64,000 nucleotides of DNA from Allobosea thiooxidans (GTDB taxonomy: Bacteria > Pseudomonadota > Alphaproteobacteria > Rhizobiales > Beijerinckiaceae), in NCBI RefSeq assembly GCF_900168195.1, contig NZ_FUYX01000011.1:62001-126000 (forward strand). The letters run 5' to 3'. This document shows positions 15,829 through 24,422 of this stretch, piece by piece (position 1 is the stretch's first letter; every line of letters begins with the position of its first letter). A program made the position numbers and the translations under genes. The notes beneath the pieces are model-generated. The model made no database searches, was not told the origin of the DNA, and worked only from the letters and a program-made list of their open reading frames with translations.

Positions 15829-16881
15829 ATGAACGGGCGTCACAAGGCCATCACGGCCGCATTCGGACTCATGGCGGCGACGCGGGCCGATCGCTGGAGT
15901 CGCGGCTTCGCGCAGGGCGCGGGCGCGATCCTGACCCTGCACCATGTCCGCCCGGAGGCAAGGCGCGGCTTTGCCCCCAATGCCGGGCTCGACGTCACGC
16001 CAACCTTCCTCGATGACGCACTCCGCCTCATTCGTGCCGAGGGCTATGACCTCGTCTCGCTCGACGAGGCGCTGGCGCGGCTTCAGCGCCCGAAGCCCGG
16101 CCGCTTCTTCGTCGCGCTGACCTTCGACGACGGCTATCGCGACAATGTCGAGCATGCCTGGCCGGTGCTGGCCAAGCATGAAGCGCCATGGACGCTCTTC
16201 GTCACCCCTGGCTTCGCCGAGCGCAGGGCGCGGCTCTGGTGGCTGGAGCTTGAGGAGGCGGTCCGGGCCTTGCCGCGCCTGGACCTGGCCCTGCCGGAGG
16301 GCCGCTTCGCCGCCCGCACGGAAACCGATGCCGAGAAGCAGAGCGTCTTCGACAGGCTCTACTGGCGTCTGCGCAAGGGGCCGGAAGCGATTCTGCTATC
16401 GGCGATTTCCGATCTGGCGGAACGGGCCGGCATCGACCGCGCCGCGCTGGTCGAGCGGGAGTGTCTGCCCTGGGAAACGCTGCGCGCGTTGTCCGGCGCG
16501 CCCGGCGTGACGATCGGTGCCCATACCCTGACGCACCCGATGCTCGCGAAGCACGATGAGGAGACGGCGTGCAACGAGATCGTCGAGAGCAAGGTGCGGC
16601 TGGAGGCGGCGCTCGGCATGCCCGTCCGCCACTTCGCCTATCCGGTCGGGGACCCCGCCTCGGCCGGGCCGCGCGAATTCGCGTTGGTGCGGGAGGCGGG
16701 CTTTGCCAGCGCCGTGACGACGCGCCCGGGCCATCTCTTCCCGGAGCATGCCGCCAATCTCCACGCCCTGCCGCGGGTCTCGCTCAACGGGCTGCACCAG
16801 ACCGAGCCGGCGTTGCGGGCGCTGCTGTCCGGATTGCCGTTCTGGCTGCGGAGCCGGGGCGGAAGGCTCGACGTCGCCTGA
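15829..16881 (+). CDS. Polysaccharide deacetylase (NodB homology, CE4)
   Basis: A 350-residue CE4 protein. Motif 1 is LTFDDGYRDN at about residue 105, carrying the catalytic base Asp and a metal Asp. Motif 2 is AHTLTHPML, giving the two metal His residues. Further on are HFAYPVGD (Arg/Pro-type motif) and SAVTTRPGHL. It is longer than a bare NodB domain and lacks an obvious signal peptide, so it may act at the cytoplasmic membrane on nascent polysaccharide. The start is ATG at 15829; TTG at 15814 is an alternative. It closes the exopolysaccharide region. Confidence 0.86.
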   Translation: MNGRHKAITAAFGLMAATRADRWSRGFAQGAGAILTLHHVRPEARRGFAPNAGLDVTPTFLDDALRLIRAEGYDLVSLDEALARLQRPKPGRFFVALTFDDGYRDNVEHAWPVLAKHEAPWTLFVTPGFAERRARLWWLELEEAVRALPRLDLALPEGRFAARTETDAEKQSVFDRLYWRLRKGPEAILLSAISDLAERAGIDRAALVERECLPWETLRALSGAPGVTIGAHTLTHPMLAKHDEETACNEIVESKVRLEAALGMPVRHFAYPVGDPASAGPREFALVREAGFASAVTTRPGHLFPEHAANLHALPRVSLNGLHQTEPALRALLSGLPFWLRSRGGRLDVA

Positions 16882-16887
16882 CGGGAA

Positions 16888-17097
16888 TCAGCCCTCGTCC
16901 TTGCGCTCCATCCACTTGATCAGCGGCAGCAGCGGCAGGACCCAGGCGAGGCCGAGCGTGATATAGGCGACCGTCTGCACGAGCTTGGGCGCTTCGGTGA
17001 TCCGGCCCTGCGCCAGCGCCATGGCGACGAGCGCATAGACGCAGACGAAGACGAGGATCAGCACCGTCCCGACCAGCTTGCGGTTGCGTTGTTTCAT
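16888..17097 (-). CDS. DUF2842 domain membrane protein
   Basis: A 69-residue protein with two helices (TVLILVFVCVYALVAMALA and TLGLAWVLPLLPLIKWM) and a basic N-terminus. Length and pattern match the alphaproteobacterial DUF2842 family, of unknown function. It converges on the deacetylase gene with six bases between stops and diverges from ctaA, next to which such proteins often lie. Confidence 0.8.
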   Translation of the reverse strand: MKQRNRKLVGTVLILVFVCVYALVAMALAQGRITEAPKLVQTVAYITLGLAWVLPLLPLIKWMERKDEG

Positions 17098-17224
17098 CAG
17101 GCTCTCCGCCGGGCGGGCCCGGCTGCTGCGGCAATGCGGGCGTTGTCGCGCCGTGCTGGCGGGTCTATGTCACCGGCGACCGCGCTTGTGAAGCGCCTGC
17201 TTCTGCGACGAAGGCCCTCAGCCC

Positions 17225-18289
17225 GTGACCCTTGCCCTGAATCAGACTGCCGGCGCTCCCGCCAAGGCCGCCCATGCCGGCATCCGCCGCTGGCTCTGGA
17301 CGGTGGCGGGCCTCGTCTTTCTGATGATCATCGTCGGCGGCGCGACACGGCTGACGGGCTCGGGCCTCTCGATCACCGAATGGAAGCCGATCACCGGGGC
17401 GCTGCCGCCGCTCTCGGCCGAGATCTGGGCCGACGAGTTCGCCAAATACCGGGCGAGTCCGCAATATCAGCTCCTCAACAATGGCATGAGCCTGGGCGAG
17501 TTCCAGTTCATCTATTGGTGGGAATGGGGCCATCGCCAGCTCGGCCGCTTCATCGGGCTGGTCTATCTCGCGGGTTCCCTCCTCATCGCCCTGCGGCGCC
17601 TGCTGCCGGCGCGCCAGGTCGTCACGCTCTTCGGCATGGGCCTGCTGCTCGGCCTTCAGGGCACGATCGGCTGGATTATGGTCGCCTCCGGCTTGCAGCC
17701 TGGCATGGTTGCCGTCGCGCCGGTCAAGCTGACCCTGCACCTCACCTTTGCGGGCCTGTTCTTCGCTTCGGTCGTCGCCTTCGCCACCGCGCTGACGCCG
17801 CTGCGCCGCGTCGAGCCGGCGCGGGGCAGGGCGCTGGCCTGGCTTCTGCTGCTGCTGCTCTTCGTGCAGGTCGCGCTCGGCGGCCTCGTCGCGGGTTCGA
17901 AGGCCGGGTTCACCTTCAACACCTGGCCGCTGATGGATGGAACCCTCGTCCCGGCCGGCTCGCAGCTCTTCGCCCAGACGCCATTCTGGGAGAACTTCGT
18001 CGACAATGTCGCGCTGGTCCAGTTCAACCACCGCCTCGGCGCCTATGTGCTCTTCGCCGTCGCGCTCTGGAATCTGCTGGCGCTGCGCCGTGCCGCGCCG
18101 GCATCCGGCAGCGCCAGGCGTGCGACCGCGCTCGCCGGGCTGGTGCTGGCGCAATCGGCCCTGGGCATCGTGACTCTGTTGCTGGTGGTGCCGCTCTGGG
18201 CCGGGCTCGCGCATCAGGCGCTCGGCTTCGCCGTGCTGGCGATGGGCGTGGTGCATGTCACCCGCACCGAGCAGGCGGCGCGGGTTTGA
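17225..18289 (+). CDS. ctaA: Heme A synthase (CtaA/COX15)
   Basis: A 354-residue eight-helix membrane protein that oxidises the C8 methyl of heme O to the formyl of heme A for cytochrome oxidase. Hallmarks are GGATRLTGSGLSITEWKPI after helix 1, FIYWWEWGHRQLGRFIGLVY with a heme-ligand His, TLHLTFAGLFF, and VQFNHRLGAYVLF and LAHQALGF with the His residues of the second half. It starts at GTG (17225). Length fits the proteobacterial type 2 enzyme. Confidence 0.93.
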   Translation: MTLALNQTAGAPAKAAHAGIRRWLWTVAGLVFLMIIVGGATRLTGSGLSITEWKPITGALPPLSAEIWADEFAKYRASPQYQLLNNGMSLGEFQFIYWWEWGHRQLGRFIGLVYLAGSLLIALRRLLPARQVVTLFGMGLLLGLQGTIGWIMVASGLQPGMVAVAPVKLTLHLTFAGLFFASVVAFATALTPLRRVEPARGRALAWLLLLLLFVQVALGGLVAGSKAGFTFNTWPLMDGTLVPAGSQLFAQTPFWENFVDNVALVQFNHRLGAYVLFAVALWNLLALRRAAPASGSARRATALAGLVLAQSALGIVTLLLVVPLWAGLAHQALGFAVLAMGVVHVTRTEQAARV

Positions 18290-18300
18290 CGGCGCTCGTG

Positions 18301-18392
18301 TCATGCTCGCCCTTGTGGCGAGCATCCAGGTCTTGAACGCCACCCGCGATAGAGGAAGACGTGGATGGTCGGGACAAGCCCGACCATGACGG
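18301..18392. repeat. Dispersed palindromic repeat, family A, copy 1
   Basis: Two hairpins, TGCTCGCCCTTGTGGCGAGCA and GGTCGGGACAAGCCCGACC, are separated by about 35 variable bases ending in GTGGAT. The reverse complement reappears at 23681-23767 with both hairpins conserved and the centre diverged. It lies between convergent ctaA and metY, where it could also stop transcription. Confidence 0.75.
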
Positions 18393-18402
18393 CAAGAGAC
18401 TG

Positions 18403-19680
18403 TTACGCCAGCGCCTGGTCGAGATCGGCAATCAGGTCCTCGACATCCTCGAGGCCGATCGAGAGGCGCACGACCTGCGGGCCGGCGCCGGCCTGCGTCT
18501 TCTGCTCGTCGCTGAGCTGGCGGTGGGTGGTCGAGGCGGGGTGGATCACCAGCGAGCGCGTATCGCCGATATTGGCGAGATGCGAGAACAGCTTGAGGTT
18601 CGAGACCAGCTTGACGCCGGCGTCGTAGCCGCCCTTGAGCCCGAAGGTGAAGACCGCGCCGGCGCCCTTCGGCACATAGCGCTTGGCGAGCTCGTAATAC
18701 TTGTCGCCCGGCAGGCCGGGATAGCTGACCCACTCCACCGCCGGGTGCTTGGCGAGGTGCTCGGCGACCTTCTGCGTGCTCTCGCAGTGGCGCTGCATGC
18801 GCAGCGGCAGCGTCTCGATGCCGGTCAGCAGCATGAAGGCGTTGAAGGGCGAGAGGGCCGGGCCGAGGTCGCGCAGGCCGAGCACGCGCGTCGCGATGGC
18901 GAAGGCGAAATTGCCGAAGGTCTCGCCCAGCACCATGCCGTTATATTCCGGCCGCGGCTTGGACAGCATCGGGTAACGCTCGTCGCCGACCCAGTTGAAC
19001 GAGCCGCCGTCGACGATGAGCCCGCCGATCGAGTTGCCGTGGCCGCCGAGGAACTTGGTGGCCGAATGCACGACGATGTCGGCGCCGTGCTCGAAGGGGC
19101 GCAGCAGATAGGGCGTCGCCATCGTGTTGTCGACGATGAGCGGGATGTTGTGCTTCTTGGCGATGGCGCTGATCGCGGCGATGTCGACGATGACGCCGCC
19201 CGGATTGGCGACGGATTCGATGAAGATCGCCTTGGTCTTCGGCGTCACCGCCTTGGCGAAGCTCTCGACATCGTCCGGATCGGCCCAGATCACGTTCCAG
19301 CCGAAGTTCTTGTAAGAGTGGTTGAACTGGTTGATCGAGCCGCCATAGAGCTTCTTGGCGGCGACGAACTCGTCGCCCGGCTGCAGCAGTGCGTGGAAGC
19401 AGAGGAACTCGGCCGCATGGCCGGAGGCGACGGCGAGAGCCGCCGTGCCGCCCTCAAGGGCTGCGACGCGTTCCTCGAGGACCGCGTTCGTCGGGTTGCC
19501 GATGCGGGTGTAGATATTGCCGAAGGCCTGCAGCCCGAACAGCGAGGCGGCGTGGTCGACATCGTCGAAGACGAAGCTGGTCGTCTGGTAGATCGGCGTC
19601 GCGCGCGCACCCGTCGCCGCATCGGGCGCAGCCCCGGCATGGATGGCGAGCGTGCTGAAACCCGGTGCGCGATCGGACAT
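18403..19680 (-). CDS. metY: O-acetylhomoserine aminocarboxypropyltransferase (homocysteine synthase)
   Basis: A 425-residue PLP enzyme of the Cys/Met metabolism family. It converts O-acetylhomoserine plus sulfide to homocysteine, the direct sulfhydrylation route. [34 protein letters not shown] and the PLP lysine in [13 protein letters not shown] (Lys209) are clear. Length of about 425 residues fits MetY rather than the shorter MetB/MetZ. A perfect dyad 37 bases upstream (19717-19734) recurs almost unchanged before cysH, suggesting joint sulfur control. Confidence 0.92.
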   Translation of the reverse strand: MSDRAPGFSTLAIHAGAAPDAATGARATPIYQTTSFVFDDVDHAASLFGLQAFGNIYTRIGNPTNAVLEERVAALEGGTAALAVASGHAAEFLCFHALLQPGDEFVAAKKLYGGSINQFNHSYKNFGWNVIWADPDDVESFAKAVTPKTKAIFIESVANPGGVIVDIAAISAIAKKHNIPLIVDNTMATPYLLRPFEHGADIVVHSATKFLGGHGNSIGGLIVDGGSFNWVGDERYPMLSKPRPEYNGMVLGETFGNFAFAIATRVLGLRDLGPALSPFNAFMLLTGIETLPLRMQRHCESTQKVAEHLAKHPAVEWVSYPGLPGDKYYELAKRYVPKGAGAVFTFGLKGGYDAGVKLVSNLKLFSHLANIGDTRSLVIHPASTTHRQLSDEQKTQAGAGPQVVRLSIGLEDVEDLIADLDQALA

Positions 19681-19716
19681 GGTGTGCTCCCTGACACTTC
19701 TGATTTCGAAACCGTT

Positions 19717-19734
19717 CGTTCGATTTAACGAACG
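19717..19734. promoter_or_regulatory. Candidate sulfur operator upstream of metY
   Basis: Perfect dyad CGTTCG-ATTTAA-CGAACG, 37 bases before the metY start. The site before cysH (62480-62495) shares TTCGATTTA, then one differing base, then CGAACG. Two sulfur-assimilation genes 43 kb apart with the same symmetric site imply one regulator. Confidence 0.65.
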
Positions 19735-19751
19735 CGGCCCGTAGCGTCAAT

Positions 19752-20975
19752 TCAGCGGCGCGGCGCCAGCTCCGGTCCGATATGTTCGGGCCGGAAGCCC
19801 ATGCCGACGAGCCGGGCCGGGATGCGGCGCAGCCACGGGAACCATTGCAGCAGCTTGAGCGGCCATGGCGGCGCGACGGGGCCATCGCCGGCCAGGATCG
19901 GCGTGATCACCCGGTTCTGGATCGCGACCTGCAGGGCCTGGGTCGTGTTGGTCGGGAAGCGCCGACGCTCCTGGACGGCGGCGAGATCGCTATCGGCCAC
20001 ACGCTTTTCGCGCAGTGGGGCGGCCAGCCGGTTGGCGGCCGCGAGCGCATCCTGGATCGCCAGGTTCACGCCGACCCCGCCGATCGGCGACATCGCATGG
20101 GCTGCGTCGCCGATGCAGAGCATCCCCGGCAGCCACCAGCGTTCGAGCCGGTCAACCGCGACCGAGAGCAGCTTGAGATCGTCCCAGCTCGTGATCTCGC
20201 CGGCCCGGCCGGTCAGGACCGGCAGCAGCTCGGCCAGGCTCGCCTTGAAGGCGTCGAGCCCGGCCGCCCGGAGCTTTTCCAGCGTGCCCTTCGGAATCAC
20301 ATAGGCGCATTGCCAGTAGTCGCCGCGATTGAGCATCACGGCGAAGCGTCCGCGCGCGACCTGCCCGAAGGTCTGAGCGGCATCGCCGTCGCGCCGCGAT
20401 AGGCGGAACCACAACACATCCATCGGTGCGCCGATTTCATGGACCGTGAAGCCGCCGGCCCGGCGCAGCTCGGAATCGCGGCCATCGGCGGCGATGACGA
20501 GATCGGCCTTGATCGCCGTCTCACCATCGTCCGTCTCGGCGGTGATGCCGGCGACGTGCCCACTTTCGCGGATCAGCCCGGTGGCCTTGGCCCGCATCAG
20601 CAGCCGGAAGCGCGGCAGCTCCCGGCCGCGATCGGCCAGAAAATCGAGGAAGTCCCATTGCGGCATGAAGGCGATGTAGGGCGCCGCCACCGGCAGGTGG
20701 CTGAAATCCGCGATCGGCACGTCTTCCTCGCCGAAGCGGGCGACGATGTGCCATTCCTTGGTATGCGGCAGCTTCAGGAAGTCATCGAGCAGGCCGAGTT
20801 CCTGCATCAGCTGCATCGTCGAGGGATGGATGGTGTCGCCGCGGAAATCGCGCAGGAAGTCGGCGTGCTTCTCGAGCACGGTGACGTCGACGCCGGCGCG
20901 CGCGAGCAGGAAGCCCAGCATCATTCCCGCCGGGCCGCCGCCGGCGATGCAGCAGGTGGTGCTGAATTCGCGCAT
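19752..20975 (-). CDS. FAD-dependent aromatic-ring monooxygenase-like oxidoreductase
   Basis: A 407-residue group A flavoprotein. The FAD-binding GxGxxG is in CIAGGGPAGMMLGFLLARAG, the DG motif in LVIAADGRDSELRRAG, and the third FAD motif in GMLCIGDAAHAMSPIGGVGV. The family includes UbiH, PobA and PHBH-like hydroxylases; the substrate cannot be read from sequence. GGAAGGG precedes the ATG. It lies upstream of metY on the same strand, but metY has its own operator, so co-regulation is doubtful. Confidence 0.85.
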   Translation of the reverse strand: MREFSTTCCIAGGGPAGMMLGFLLARAGVDVTVLEKHADFLRDFRGDTIHPSTMQLMQELGLLDDFLKLPHTKEWHIVARFGEEDVPIADFSHLPVAAPYIAFMPQWDFLDFLADRGRELPRFRLLMRAKATGLIRESGHVAGITAETDDGETAIKADLVIAADGRDSELRRAGGFTVHEIGAPMDVLWFRLSRRDGDAAQTFGQVARGRFAVMLNRGDYWQCAYVIPKGTLEKLRAAGLDAFKASLAELLPVLTGRAGEITSWDDLKLLSVAVDRLERWWLPGMLCIGDAAHAMSPIGGVGVNLAIQDALAAANRLAAPLREKRVADSDLAAVQERRRFPTNTTQALQVAIQNRVITPILAGDGPVAPPWPLKLLQWFPWLRRIPARLVGMGFRPEHIGPELAPRR

Positions 20976-21065
20976 GGCATCCCTTCCGACATAATCCTGC
21001 GCGGGGTGGTCCCGGGCTCGCGCCGCCTGTCCGGGATGCGCTGGCGCTTCCGCGGAAGCCGTCAG

Positions 21066-21596
21066 CTACGTCCCCGGGCGGTTGATCGTCAGCTTCTGGA
21101 AGCCCTTGCCGGCGAGCGCCGGCTTCTTGGCGGAAAGGATGCGCGAATTGATGCCCTGCCAGCCGATCTCGCCGGAGAGCCGGCCATACTCGATCTTGGG
21201 GCAGCGGTTCATGATGACGGTGAGGCCCTTCGCCTCGGCGCGGGCGGCGGCCTCGTCGTTGCGCACCGAGAGCTGCATCCAGATCACCTTCGGCAGGGGA
21301 TCGAGCGCCAGCGCCTCGCCGGTGATCGGGCCGGCCGCTTCCGAGTTGCGGAAGATCTCGACCATGTCGATCGGGCCGGGAATGTCCTTGAGCGAGGCAT
21401 AGACGGTCTTGCCGAGGATCGTCTGGCCGGCGAGGCCCGGATTGACCGGCACCACGTCATAACCCCGATCGAGCAGGTATTTCGTCACGATCCAGCTCGG
21501 CCGCGCCTCGTTGGCCGAGGCACCGACCAGCGCGATCCGCTTGGTTTCGCGCAGGATGCGGCGGATCAGCGCGTCGTCGTAGAATTCGTGGCTCAA
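21066..21596 (-). CDS. CoA-binding domain protein (YccU type)
   Basis: A 176-residue stand-alone CoA-binding protein: RIALVGASANEARPSWIVTK near the N-terminus, VVPVNPGLAGQTILGKTVY, then the MNRCPKIEYGRL block near the C-terminus, where the Cys is conserved in the family. The only reasonable start is TTG at 21596; the upstream sequence gives only a weak ribosome site. Its physiological role is unknown. It often neighbours metY in proteobacteria, and here it is two genes away on the same strand. Confidence 0.85.
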   Translation of the reverse strand: MSHEFYDDALIRRILRETKRIALVGASANEARPSWIVTKYLLDRGYDVVPVNPGLAGQTILGKTVYASLKDIPGPIDMVEIFRNSEAAGPITGEALALDPLPKVIWMQLSVRNDEAAARAEAKGLTVIMNRCPKIEYGRLSGEIGWQGINSRILSAKKPALAGKGFQKLTINRPGT

Positions 21597-21745
21597 TTTC
21601 GGGCACTCGAAGAAAGGTGAAGGATATCAAGGGGCTTCGGCGGCATGTCAATGCGCGCCCAACATAGCACCGCCATGCTTTCGTGCTCTTCTGGGCGTTC
21701 GGGGATGGGCCCCGACTTGCCATCTGCGAAGGAGGAGTGCCTACC

Positions 21746-22189
21746 ATGTGCGACTACAGCCTGCACAATGTGATGTCCACTCCGGCCAAGGTCGGCGACG
21801 AGCTGGTCTCGACCCGGTTTCCGCAAGCCTGCACCCGCGGCTTCTGCGCCGTCGGCCAGCCGGAGGTGGCCGTCTGCGTGATGCCGGGGACGGAACTGGC
21901 CTTCGCGGCTGATATCGAATGCGATCGCGGCCTCGGGCTGCTGCCGAACCGCAAGTACCATGCCCGGGTCGCACGCTTCCGCCAGATCGACCTCGACAAA
22001 CCCTATGTCCACCATGACGCCCTCGAACTGCCGGATGGGCGGCTCGTGATGGTGACGAGCCTCGCCGAAGGCCAGCGTGCCACGGTGCTGCAGCTGCCGG
22101 CCGAGCCGGCGCGCGAGGGACAGGCTGCGCCTGCGATCGCACCCGTACCCGCGACCCCGGTGGCGCATCGTCTTTGGGAAATCGTCTGA
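21746..22189 (+). CDS. Conserved hypothetical protein
   Basis: A 147-residue soluble protein starting MCDYSLHNVMSTPAKVGDEL. It has several cysteines near the N-terminus and a C-terminal Pro/Ala-rich stretch. From memory, similar proteins of unknown function occur in many Hyphomicrobiales. GGAGGAG upstream of ATG 21746 gives a strong start, preferred over the extension to 21683. No catalytic motif is seen. Confidence 0.75.
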   Translation: MCDYSLHNVMSTPAKVGDELVSTRFPQACTRGFCAVGQPEVAVCVMPGTELAFAADIECDRGLGLLPNRKYHARVARFRQIDLDKPYVHHDALELPDGRLVMVTSLAEGQRATVLQLPAEPAREGQAAPAIAPVPATPVAHRLWEIV

Positions 22190-22266
22190 CGGCGCCGCAG
22201 GACGACCCGGCCGCCGGATCCTGCTGACGTCTCGATCGAACGCCACGGGCACCGGGCGGCCGGCCG

Positions 22267-23079
22267 CTACGACTCCCAGATCGGCGCGCGCTTTTCCATG
22301 AACGCGCCGATCCCTTCCTCGGCGTCGCGCGCCAGCATGTTCTCGACCATGACGGCCGAGGCATGGTCATAGGCCGCCTTGAGGCCCATCTCGCGCTGTT
22401 CGTAGAAGGCGCGTTTGCCGGTCTTGACGGTCGCAGCGGATTTCGACGCGATGATCGCGGCGAGGCGGCCGGCTTCCGCCAGGGCCTCGCCGGCCGGCAC
22501 CGCGCGGTTGACCAGCCCCATCCGCACGGCCTCCGCGGCCGGCACCATCTCGCCGAGCAGCAGCATCTCCATCGCATGCTTGGCCGAGAGGTTGCGCGAC
22601 AGCGCCACCATCGGCGTCGAGCAGAACAGCCCGATATGGACGCCCGGCGTGCAGAAGCGGGCATCGCTGCCGGCGACGGCGAGGTCGCAGCTCGCGACCA
22701 GCTGGCAGCCGGCAGCCGTCGCCGTGCCCTCGACCGCGGCGATGACCGGCTGGGGCAGGGCGGTGATCTGCTGCATCATCGCCGAGCAGCGCCCGAGGAT
22801 ATCGGCGAAATAGGCCCGGCCCCGGTCGGGGTCGGCGCGATGGGGCGTCATTTCCTTGAGGTCGTGCCCGGCGCTGAACACCGGCCCGGCGGCGGCGAGA
22901 ATGACGGCCTTGACCGATCGGTCGGCGGCGATGGCGGTGAAGGCTTCGCTCAAGGCGGCCAGCATCGCTTCGCTCAGCGGGTTGCGCGCCTGGGGGCGGT
23001 TGAGCGTCAGCGTCGCGATCCCGGCCTCGTCGCCGCGCAGCAGGAACGGAGCGGCGTCCGGCTTGTGATGCGCGTTCAT
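22267..23079 (-). CDS. Enoyl-CoA hydratase/isomerase family protein
   Basis: A 270-residue crotonase-fold protein. The oxyanion-hole strands are FSAGHDLKEM and EGTATAAGCQLVASCDLAVA; the latter is followed by ARFCTPGVHIGLFCSTPMVAL. At the usual catalytic Glu position the family pattern of ECHDC3-like members is seen, so true hydratase activity is not certain. AAGGA lies six bases before ATG. The adjacent gene on the other side is a divergent hotdog thioesterase. Confidence 0.85.
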   Translation of the reverse strand: MNAHHKPDAAPFLLRGDEAGIATLTLNRPQARNPLSEAMLAALSEAFTAIAADRSVKAVILAAAGPVFSAGHDLKEMTPHRADPDRGRAYFADILGRCSAMMQQITALPQPVIAAVEGTATAAGCQLVASCDLAVAGSDARFCTPGVHIGLFCSTPMVALSRNLSAKHAMEMLLLGEMVPAAEAVRMGLVNRAVPAGEALAEAGRLAAIIASKSAATVKTGKRAFYEQREMGLKAAYDHASAVMVENMLARDAEEGIGAFMEKRAPIWES

Positions 23080-23203
23080 GCCGATTCCTTATCGTCTGTC
23101 CGGCGCCCGGCTTCGCACGGCGCCTTTGCGTTTCGGCCTATTGTCGGGGCCGGCCCGCCATGCTGCAAGGGGAGAAGACCCGCTTCAGCCTTCGGTTTTC
23201 CGC

Positions 23204-23632
23204 ATGACGATCCGCATGACCGCCTCCGAGATCGAAGCCTATCTCGACGAGGTCTTCCCGCAGCTTCATCACGGCGGGCGCACCTATTTCATCGAGGAGG
23301 TCGGGCCGATGACGGCCCGGATGCGCTGCGACTACCACGAGAAGCATCTGCGCCCCGGCGGCACGATCTCGGGGCCGACGATGATGGCCCTGGCCGATCT
23401 TGCCCTCTATGCGGCGATTCTCGCGCAGATCGGCCCGGTCGCGCTCGCGGTGACGACCAACCTCTCCTTCAACTTCCTGCGCAAGCCTGGACAGGCGGCG
23501 CTGATCGGCGAGGCGAAGCTGCTCAAGCTGGGCAAGCGGCTCGCCGTCGGCGAGGTCCGCCTGTTCTCGCAAGGGGAGAGCGAGATGGTCTGCCACGCCA
23601 CCGGGACCTATTCGATTCCGGCCGAGCGGTAA
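23204..23632 (+). CDS. PaaI-family hotdog thioesterase
   Basis: A 142-residue hotdog protein with the PaaI block HLRPGGTISGPTMMALADLALYAAI, where the conserved Asp of the LAD motif sits on the central helix, followed by TTNLSFNFLRKPGQAALIGEAKL. It probably hydrolyses an acyl-CoA. The start is ATG at 23204; the longer open frame back to 23078 lacks similarity. The intrinsic terminator at 23815-23838 would end its transcript. Confidence 0.83.
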   Translation: MTIRMTASEIEAYLDEVFPQLHHGGRTYFIEEVGPMTARMRCDYHEKHLRPGGTISGPTMMALADLALYAAILAQIGPVALAVTTNLSFNFLRKPGQAALIGEAKLLKLGKRLAVGEVRLFSQGESEMVCHATGTYSIPAER

Positions 23633-23680
23633 GGGCGGATCATCTGGCGCCATTTTCGGGCGCCGCGCCCTTTCCGTCGC

Positions 23681-23767
23681 GGTCGGGCTTGTCCCGACCA
23701 TCCATATGTTCGCTGGTCGAGGGCGGTGATCAAGGCGTGGATGCTCGCCACAAGGGCGAGCATGACG
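23681..23767. repeat. Dispersed palindromic repeat, family A, copy 2
   Basis: Hairpins GGTCGGGCTTGTCCCGACC and ATGCTCGCCACAAGGGCGAGC match the reverse complement of the element at 18301-18392, again in an intergenic gap. The hairpin arms are conserved while the connecting bases differ. Confidence 0.75.
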
Positions 23768-23788
23768 GTGGAGGGCGGATAGAAAATT

Positions 23789-23806
23789 GCGGTATCATGA
23801 TACCGC
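23789..23806. promoter_or_regulatory. Perfect 18-base palindrome before rplM
   Basis: GCGGTATCATGATACCGC is a spacer-free palindrome 75 bases upstream of the rplM promoter. It lies just before the terminator at 23815-23838, so it may be a regulator site or part of the repeat-rich gap. It does not resemble the other dyads in the window. Confidence 0.4.
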
Positions 23807-23814
23807 TATCGGCA

Positions 23815-23838
23815 GAAGATTGAAAAATCTTCGTTTTT
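23815..23838 (+). terminator. Intrinsic terminator upstream of rplM
   Basis: Stem GAAGATT/AATCTTC with a GAAA tetraloop is followed by GTTTTT. It would terminate rightward transcription from the thioesterase gene before the ribosomal protein promoter. Confidence 0.65.
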
Positions 23839-23863
23839 CGCGTTTCGGCATCATTCGGCGCGC

Positions 23864-23892
23864 TTGACAGCCGGCTTCCTTGCTCCTATTGC
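23864..23892 (+). promoter_or_regulatory. Promoter of rplM-rpsI
   Basis: Consensus TTGACA (23864-23869), a 17-base spacer and TATTGC (23887-23892), placing the transcript start about 60 bases before rplM. This is the best sigma70-type match in the window. Confidence 0.7.
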
Positions 23893-23958
23893 CACGCCAC
23901 ACCGCCGCCGGAGTCCCGGCGGCTTGTCCTTTTCTTACGCAACCGAAGGGTGCCTGCG

Positions 23959-24420
23959 ATGAAGACCATCTCGCTCAAGCCCGCCGATGTCGAAAAGAAG
24001 TGGGTTGTGATCGACGCCTCCGGGCTCGTCGTCGGCCGTCTCGCCTCCGTCGTGGCGATGCGTCTGCGCGGCAAGCACAAGGCCGCCTACACTCCTCACG
24101 TCGACTGCGGCGACAATGTCATCGTGATCAACGCCGAGAAGGTCTCCTTCACCGGCCGCAAGCGCGAGCAGAAGAACTACTACCACCACACGGGCTTCCC
24201 GGGTGGCATCAAGGAGCGTTCGGCCAAGTTCATCCTGGAAGGCCGCTTCCCTGAGCGCGTCGTCGAGAAGGCCGTCGAGCGCATGCTGCCGCGTGGTCCG
24301 CTCTTCCGCCAGATCCTCGGCAATCTGCGCGTCTACAAGGGCTCGGAGCATCCGCACGCGGCCCAGTCGCCGGAGGCGCTCGACGTCGCCGCGCTCAACA
24401 GCAAGAACAAGAGGGTCTGA
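23959..24420 (+). CDS. rplM: 50S ribosomal protein L13
   Basis: A 153-residue L13, the usual length. [16 protein letters not shown] and [20 protein letters not shown] near the N-terminus and [20 protein letters not shown] near the C-terminus are diagnostic. It is the first gene of the two-gene ribosomal operon; rpsI starts two bases after its stop. ATG at 23959 is used, not the in-frame GTG three codons earlier. Confidence 0.97.
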   Translation: MKTISLKPADVEKKWVVIDASGLVVGRLASVVAMRLRGKHKAAYTPHVDCGDNVIVINAEKVSFTGRKREQKNYYHHTGFPGGIKERSAKFILEGRFPERVVEKAVERMLPRGPLFRQILGNLRVYKGSEHPHAAQSPEALDVAALNSKNKRV

Positions 24421-24422
24421 CC

